A stretch of DNA of 9,521 nucleotides from Sphingobacteriales bacterium. Its GTDB lineage: Bacteria > Bacteroidota > Bacteroidia > Chitinophagales > Chitinophagaceae. The notes beneath the pieces are model-generated. The model was given only the letters and a program-made list of their open reading frames with translations, had not been told where the DNA came from and did no database searches. Location: the NCBI GenBank assembly GCA_004294195.1, contig REAQ01000008.1:1-9521 (forward strand). The letters are read 5' to 3'. The translations under genes were made by a program, and so were the position numbers. Shown piece after piece: positions 6,209 through 9,521 of the stretch. How positions within the stretch are numbered: position 1 is the stretch's first letter; each line of letters begins with the position of its first letter.

Positions 6209-6368
6209 CAATTTGACAATGTGGCAATGCGGTAGTGCGGTAATGAAGGAAGGCGCGCCATGCGTTGCGGCGCGCCGGCAGTCACTCCGAGTGTTTCTGC
6301 GCAGGCCGGCAACGCACGGCCTCGCTTCCAACATTGCCGCATTACCGCATTACCGCATTGCCGCATTA
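6209..6368. repeat. Large imperfect inverted repeat with five 8-mers in each arm between convergent genes
   Basis: The spacer between the peroxiredoxin stop (ends 6208) and the dinB stop (begins 6369) is entirely filled by this element. The left arm is five octamers from 6209: CAATTTGA, CAATGTGG, CAATGCGG, TAGTGCGG, TAATGAAG (to 6248). The right arm, read on the minus strand from 6368, is TAATGCGG, CAATGCGG, TAATGCGG, TAATGCGG, CAATGTTG (to 6329). The 80-base centre continues the dyad imperfectly, including an exact 8-bp pair (6261-6268 with 6309-6316). RNA from either strand could fold into a very long hairpin, so it may serve as a bidirectional terminator, though neither side has a good T run. 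The tandem units and the exact fit between two stop codons are unusual. Confidence 0.8.
6249..6328. repeat. GC-rich palindromic core, REP-like
   Basis: This core is much more GC-rich than its surroundings. It contains two copies of GGCGCGCC (6252-6259 and 6269-6276) nine bases apart, two GCCGGC palindromes (6274-6279 and 6305-6310), and a central dyad CACTC-C-GAGTG (6284-6294). Its arms pair through TGCGTTGC and GCAACGCA. Such GC-rich imperfect palindromes in a convergent spacer resemble REP-type elements, but only one copy is in this window, so dispersal is not shown. Confidence 0.45.
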
Positions 6369-7499
6369 TCACCTGCTTCCCGCTTTCCCCAAAGAATTCC
6401 GCCCAAACCTGTCTTTCACTCCATCAATCGCTTTATACAGGTCGGCTTTTTTCTGTTTGTCTGTAAATAAATTCGTTTGTACGGCCTCGTTAGTAAGCTC
6501 TGCAAGACGCACGCCCATCAGCCTCACTTTCTCTCCCGGCCGGTACAGTTTCTGAAAAAGGTCTTTGGCAATGGGGATGAGTTCATCGTCATAAAAAGTA
6601 TAGGGGATGGTGGTTTGTCGGGACGTTGTTTCAAAATTGGGGTAACGGATCTTCACTGCTATCACGCCGGCCATGAGGTTATCTTCACGCAACTCATGGG
6701 CTACTTTTTCCGTCATCCGCACCAACTCACGCATCAGGAATTCTATGTCGTCAGTATTCTCGTGAAAAGTATTTTCAGTGGAAACAGACTTGGCTTCATG
6801 GTAGCTGTGTAACTGGCTGGAAGAGATACCCTGCGCTTTCTGGATCAGTTCCAATCCATACTTCCCGAGTCGCTGTTCAAGGTAGGCGGGCGGCACGTTA
6901 AAAATATCGCGGATCAATTCAACACCCAGTTCCTGAAGGGTGCGATAGGTCTGCTCCCCAACACCAGGGATCTTGCTCATCTTCAACGGGCCAAGAAACT
7001 CCGCTTCTTTCCCCGGCGGTATGATCAGATAACCATTAGGCTTGGCTTCATCCGTCGCGATTTTCGCGACCATTTTGCTGGTTGCTACTCCAAACGAAAT
7101 GGGCAGTCCGGTTTTTTCCATGATCTCCTCACGGAGTGCGATGGTCCACTCGTACGGCTTGTTGTACTTCTCCATTCCGGAGAGGTCGATGTAAAACTCA
7201 TCAATGGATGCCTTTTCAAATACCGGAGCCTTGGCAGCGATGATATCCGTGACCCATCGGCTGTATCTGCTGTACTCGCCCCTACTCCCGGGCAATACAA
7301 TCGCTTGCGGACATAGCTGCAGCGCCTTGGCCATGGGGATGGCGGACCGCACACCAAACTTCCTCGCCTCGTAACTGCAAGTAGTAACAACGCCTCTCTC
7401 CCTGCTGCCGCCCACTATCAATGGCTTTCCTTTCAGTGAAGGATCATTGAGGATCTCCACGGAAACGAAGAAAGCATCAAGATCGAAATGAGCAATCAT
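6369..7499 (-). CDS. dinB: DNA polymerase IV (Y-family translesion polymerase)
   Basis: This 376-residue Y-family polymerase copies past damaged template bases without proofreading. The start MIAHFDLDAFFVSVE carries the metal-binding Asp6 (and Asp8) and the steric-gate aromatic Phe11; the second catalytic motif is SIDE with Asp100 and Glu101 in KASIDEFYIDLSG. A helix-hairpin-helix-like stretch KMSKIPGVGEQTYRTLQELG follows in the thumb region, then the little-finger domain. QTNLF at about 341-345 fits the QxxLF sliding-clamp-binding motif, but it is followed by about 30 further residues instead of ending the protein. I chose the ATG at 7499; a TTG three codons upstream lies inside the adjoining heptamer repeat and does not fit the family start. 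No LexA-type operator or -7 box is recognisable upstream, where the repeat-filled spacer lies. It is downstream of rimM on the same strand and convergent with the peroxiredoxin gene. Confidence 0.95.
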   Translation of the reverse strand: MIAHFDLDAFFVSVEILNDPSLKGKPLIVGGSRERGVVTTCSYEARKFGVRSAIPMAKALQLCPQAIVLPGSRGEYSRYSRWVTDIIAAKAPVFEKASIDEFYIDLSGMEKYNKPYEWTIALREEIMEKTGLPISFGVATSKMVAKIATDEAKPNGYLIIPPGKEAEFLGPLKMSKIPGVGEQTYRTLQELGVELIRDIFNVPPAYLEQRLGKYGLELIQKAQGISSSQLHSYHEAKSVSTENTFHENTDDIEFLMRELVRMTEKVAHELREDNLMAGVIAVKIRYPNFETTSRQTTIPYTFYDDELIPIAKDLFQKLYRPGEKVRLMGVRLAELTNEAVQTNLFTDKQKKADLYKAIDGVKDRFGRNSLGKAGSR

Positions 7500-7503
7500 T
7501 TTT

Positions 7504-7627
7504 AACAATTAACAATTGGCAATTAGCAATTGACAATTGGCACTAGTCTTTAGTAGCCTAGCAATTGGCACCAGCTACCAACAACCAGTGCCAATTGCTA
7601 ACTGCTAATTGTCAATTGCCAATTGCT
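7504..7627. repeat. Inverted repeat with five 7-mers in each arm between rimM and dinB
   Basis: The left arm is five heptamers of the form NNCAATT from 7504 (AACAATT, AACAATT, GGCAATT, AGCAATT, GACAATT, to 7538). The right arm, read on the minus strand from 7627, is AGCAATT, GGCAATT, GACAATT, AGCAGTT, AGCAATT (to 7593). Just inside each arm the sequence continues with a matching hexamer, GGCACT (7539-7544) against AGTGCC (7587-7592). A nested alternative hairpin pairs 7562-7571 with 7588-7597, a perfect 10-bp stem. The left arm starts four bases upstream of the dinB start codon, and the right arm ends within the rimM stop codon. Because each CAATTG is itself a palindrome, several alternative folds are possible. 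It separates rimM from dinB on the minus strand; it has no terminating T run on that strand. Confidence 0.8.
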
Positions 7628-8144
7628 ATATTTGTGCGTCTATCAATCCATCGGGCAGGTCAAGGTACAGTTTCTTGCCGCGTTTATCTACTCTCACCAA
7701 ACTGCTCTCATTAATCGGAATCAAAATCTCATCATTTCCTTCATAGCTAATCCGGCACATCACCTGGTGCGGCTGCTCAATAACCTCTAACACCTCACCC
7801 AGACTCTTTTTCCCATCAATCACTAAATAACCCAATAACGATATCGGTGCCGATGTATCCGCATGTTTTGCAAACTCGTCTTCGGTTAGCCATACCTGTT
7901 TGTTCATCAGCGTGGCAGCCTTTTCCTTAGTATGTACGCCATCGATCTCCAAAAGGATCTCGCTTTCTGATTTCGCTTTGATGTCTGTAGGAAAGTACGG
8001 AAGGAATGACCCGGGCAGTTCCTCAATGAATAGCGTCTTCAACCCTTTGAGGACGGATTTCTTACCCAAATGGTGTTTCAGGATAAGGGTTCCTTTCACG
8101 CCGTGCGTGGCCACCAACTTGCCGATACTGATGTAATTGGTCAT
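7626..8144 (-). CDS. rimM: 16S rRNA processing/30S maturation factor RimM
   Basis: This 172-residue protein is a 30S assembly factor that binds ribosomal protein S19 and helps mature the head of the small subunit. The N-terminal RimM domain (about 4-90) has the conserved IGKLVATHGVKG at 7-18, and the C-terminal PRC-barrel (about 98-168) has DEILIPINESSLV (138-150) and the end motif LYLDLPDGL (159-167). Length is normal. The ATG at 8144 gives the expected N-terminus; no Shine-Dalgarno sequence is visible. It follows rpsP, its usual partner, after 75 bases that contain a strong terminator hairpin, so its expression may depend on readthrough or on a promoter I could not identify. In many bacteria trmD and rplS come next; here the next gene is dinB. 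Confidence 0.94.
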   Translation of the reverse strand: MTNYISIGKLVATHGVKGTLILKHHLGKKSVLKGLKTLFIEELPGSFLPYFPTDIKAKSESEILLEIDGVHTKEKAATLMNKQVWLTEDEFAKHADTSAPISLLGYLVIDGKKSLGEVLEVIEQPHQVMCRISYEGNDEILIPINESSLVRVDKRGKKLYLDLPDGLIDAQI

Positions 8145-8170
8145 GGATGTTATAATGCGGATATAAAAAT

Positions 8171-8195
8171 AAAAAAACCCGGGGCAACCCGGGTT
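8171..8195 (-). terminator. Intrinsic terminator after rpsP
   Basis: On the minus strand an 8-bp perfect stem (AACCCGGG with CCCGGGTT, loop TTGC) is followed by seven consecutive T residues counted with the end of the stem, then more T-rich sequence. This is a classical intrinsic terminator. It lies 24 bases downstream of the rpsP stop codon and 26 bases upstream of the rimM start, so it would end or attenuate transcription between the two genes. Confidence 0.85.
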
Positions 8196-8219
8196 CTTTA
8201 TATCTCTACAAGATAAATC

Positions 8220-8651
8220 TTATTCAGGCCTGCGTTCAGGGCGACGGGGAGCACCACCACCGCGGCGGTTGTTCCTGCGATCCCTTGACGCCTCTTCCTG
8301 GCGCTTACGGATCTTTGTCTCGTGCTCTTCATGCCATACAGAGAACTTCTGCATTGCCGTTGCTTCGTCAAACAATCCCAGACCAACACCCCTCAGCAGG
8401 TGCTTCAGGTACAACACACCTTTGTAAGAAAGAATCCTTCTTACCGTGTCTGTGGGTTGTGCGCCCTTGTGCAGCCATTCGAGTGATTTCTGGCGATCGA
8501 TCTGTACCGTTGCAGGCACAGTCAAAGGATTGTAAGTACCGATTTTCTGGATGAATTTACCGTCACGTGGAGCCCTAGCATCTGCTACCACAATGAAATA
8601 AAAGGGTCGTTTTTTACTCCCGTGTCTCTGGAGTCTGATCTTCACCGACAT
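8220..8651 (-). CDS. rpsP: Small-subunit ribosomal protein S16 with Arg-rich C-terminal extension
   Basis: This 143-residue protein is S16, a primary assembly protein of the 30S body. The S16 domain occupies about residues 1-80, with [18 protein letters not shown] at the start and [22 protein letters not shown] (about 21-42) as the family core. Residues 81-143 are an extension beyond the roughly 80-residue E. coli protein; its last part (about 114-143) is dominated by Arg, Glu, Gly and Pro ([19 protein letters not shown]). Long S16 tails are usual in Bacteroidota. The ATG at 8651 is preceded by an AT-rich leader without a Shine-Dalgarno sequence, consistent with that phylum. It lies 120 bases downstream of ffh on the same strand, and is followed by a terminator before rimM. 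Confidence 0.96.
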   Translation of the reverse strand: MSVKIRLQRHGSKKRPFYFIVVADARAPRDGKFIQKIGTYNPLTVPATVQIDRQKSLEWLHKGAQPTDTVRRILSYKGVLYLKHLLRGVGLGLFDEATAMQKFSVWHEEHETKIRKRQEEASRDRRNNRRGGGAPRRPERRPE

Positions 8652-8681
8652 AAAAAATAGAAATTTTTTGTGGGTTGTGAA

Positions 8682-8689
8682 TAAATATA
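8682..8689 (-). promoter_or_regulatory. Possible -7 box upstream of rpsP
   Basis: On the minus strand TATATTTA differs from TAnnTTTG at the last base only. It ends 30 bases upstream of the rpsP ATG, nearly the same distance as the peroxiredoxin box from its start. No TTG is found at the -33 distance (a TTC lies about 20 bases upstream). If active, rpsP would have its own promoter besides any readthrough from ffh. Confidence 0.3.
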
Positions 8690-8703
8690 GGTTTCAATTT
8701 CAG

Positions 8704-8731
8704 GTTTGCGAAGATAGGTCACTACGCAAAC
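8704..8731 (-). other. Small hairpin in the ffh-rpsP spacer
   Basis: GTTTGCG (8704-8710) and CGCAAAC (8725-8731) form a perfect 7-bp inverted repeat around a 14-base loop. No T run follows on the minus strand, so it is not a standard terminator for ffh. It could be a protein-binding dyad, an RNA leader structure, or chance. The rest of the 120-base spacer is AT-rich and shows nothing else I recognise. Confidence 0.35.
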
Positions 8732-8771
8732 TTTACAAAACAAAATACGAATGATTTTTGGATTTATTGCA

Positions 8772-9521
8772 TCAGCGTCCGAGCCCCATCCTGCCACCCA
8801 TCGGCATTTTGTTCATCATTTTCATCATCTGCTTCATCTGCTCAAACTGCTTCATAAACTGGTTGACTTCGGCAATATCCTTACCTGAACCATTGGCAAT
8901 CCGCTTCTTACGACTCATATCGATGACATCCGGATTGGATCGTTCAAACGGAGTCATGGAGTGGATAATGGCCTCAACGCCTTTAAAAGCATCATCACTG
9001 ATATCCACATCTTTGATGGCTTTGCCTACTCCGGGGATCATCCCCATCAGGTCTTTCAGGTTACCCATTTTCTTGATCTGCTGGAGCTGGTCAAGGAAAT
9101 CCTGGAAATCGAACTGGTTCTTGCGGATCTTTTTCTCCAGTTTCTTAGCCTGTTCTTCGTCGTATTGCTGCTGCGCTTTCTCTACCAGGGTAGTGATATC
9201 ACCCATACCGAGGATCCGCTGTGCCATCCTTTCCGGATAAAACACGTCCAGGGTATCCAGTTTTTCACCACTGCTGATGAATTTGATCGGCTTTTGAACC
9301 GTGTATTTGATCGATAGGGCCGCACCACCTCTTGTATCACCGTCCAGCTTTGTGAGCACCACGCCTGTGAAATCAAGTCGATCATTGAAGGCCTTTGCAG
9401 TATTCACCGCATCCTGACCCGTCATGGAGTCAACCACAAACAGGATTTCCGTAGGATTCACCGCAGCCTTGATATTGGCCACCTCGGTCATCATGGCCTC
9501 GTCTACCGCTAAACGGCCGGC
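8772..9521 (-). CDS. ffh: Signal recognition particle GTPase Ffh, C-terminal part (cut by window edge)
   Basis: The reading frame enters from the window's right edge and gives the last 249 residues of a protein that is normally about 440-450 long. Ffh binds 4.5S/SRP RNA and signal sequences of nascent membrane proteins and, with FtsY, delivers ribosomes to the SecYEG translocon. The fragment opens with AGRLAVDEAMMTEV, the end of the DTAGR (G3) motif of the GTPase domain; TKLD (G4) is at residues 57-60 of the fragment, followed by GDTRGGAALS and the conserved FISSGEKLDTLDVFYPERM. The M domain follows, with MIPGVGK, SMTPFERSNPDVI and SRKKRIANGSG (the SRP-RNA-binding helices) and a Met-rich end (KQMMKMMNKMPMGG). 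The N-terminal bundle and G1/G2 lie outside the window. The ATG at 9494 is an internal methionine, not the start. Everything visible is intact. Confidence 0.97.
   Translation of the reverse strand, partial: AGRLAVDEAMMTEVANIKAAVNPTEILFVVDSMTGQDAVNTAKAFNDRLDFTGVVLTKLDGDTRGGAALSIKYTVQKPIKFISSGEKLDTLDVFYPERMAQRILGMGDITTLVEKAQQQYDEEQAKKLEKKIRKNQFDFQDFLDQLQQIKKMGNLKDLMGMIPGVGKAIKDVDISDDAFKGVEAIIHSMTPFERSNPDVIDMSRKKRIANGSGKDIAEVNQFMKQFEQMKQMMKMMNKMPMGGRMGLGR

Noticed and set aside
6252..6276. Two GGCGCGCC sites as a cloning or assembly scar
   Set aside because: They are part of a longer imperfect palindrome joined smoothly to the octamer arms, with no vector-like sequence around them.
6213..6470. 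Small plus-strand open frames over the peroxiredoxin/dinB spacer
   Set aside because: They are made of the octamer repeat and the GC-rich core, then run antisense into dinB; the repeated residues come from the repeat and no start signal is seen.
7504..7627. Regular short repeats as a possible CRISPR array
   Set aside because: Units are 7 bases long, directly adjacent and without spacers, and they occur in inverted arms. No cas gene is present in the window.
7627..7634. TATATTTG on the plus strand near the rimM 3' end, matching the -7 box
   Set aside because: It overlaps the last rimM codons and has no plus-strand gene downstream; the match arises from the rimM end codons plus the repeat.
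9182..9385. Open frames overlapping ffh on both strands
   Set aside because: They lie inside the continuous, motif-rich ffh reading frame and show no domain of their own.

Overview
The window looks like chromosomal DNA of a member of the Bacteroidota, most like Chitinophagaceae or a related family. Four things point that way. TAnnTTTG (-7 type) promoter boxes sit just before several starts. Most genes lack a Shine-Dalgarno sequence. Ribosomal protein S16 carries a long basic C-terminal tail. The protein set (DUF418 membrane protein, one-Cys peroxiredoxin, Bacteroidota-style RimM and Ffh) also fits. This assignment rests on sequence features read by eye, not on a database search. I found no tRNA, rRNA, CRISPR array, transposase or phage gene.

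Layout. On the minus strand at the left are a DUF418/YeiB-type membrane protein (15-1310) and a 3-oxoadipyl-CoA thiolase (1414-2604). Divergent from the thiolase is a plus-strand RNA-modification cluster: rlmN (2714-3745), an RsuA/RluB-type pseudouridine synthase (3769-4716) and an RluA-type pseudouridine synthase (4709-5437). A separate plus-strand one-Cys peroxiredoxin follows (5570-6208), convergent with dinB (DNA polymerase IV, 7499-6369, minus). Farther right on the minus strand are rimM (8144-7626), rpsP (8651-8220) and the C-terminal 249 residues of ffh, cut by the window edge (9521-8772). Much of the content serves translation: rRNA/tRNA methylation and pseudouridylation, 30S maturation, a 30S protein and the SRP GTPase.

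The most unusual content is between the genes. Most spacers that separate apparent transcription units are filled by short tandem repeats. At four junctions (2621-2694, 5439-5497, 6209-6368, 7504-7627) the spacer folds back on itself as a long inverted repeat. The units differ at each locus: 7-mers at 1-25 and 7504-7627, 8-mers at 1352-1415 and 6209-6368, a 13-mer at 2621-2694, and G-rich words at 5439-5497. At 6209-6368 and 7504-7627 each arm has five units, and the arms run right up to the neighbouring coding regions. The 7- and 8-mer families share a CAAT-like core followed or preceded by 3-4 variable bases. Spacers inside the rlmN cluster and in ffh-rpsP-rimM do not show this. Some of these elements can act as terminators (5439-5507, and between the convergent genes), but the one between the two divergent promoters cannot have only that role. 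No candidate protein system beyond ordinary housekeeping genes is visible.
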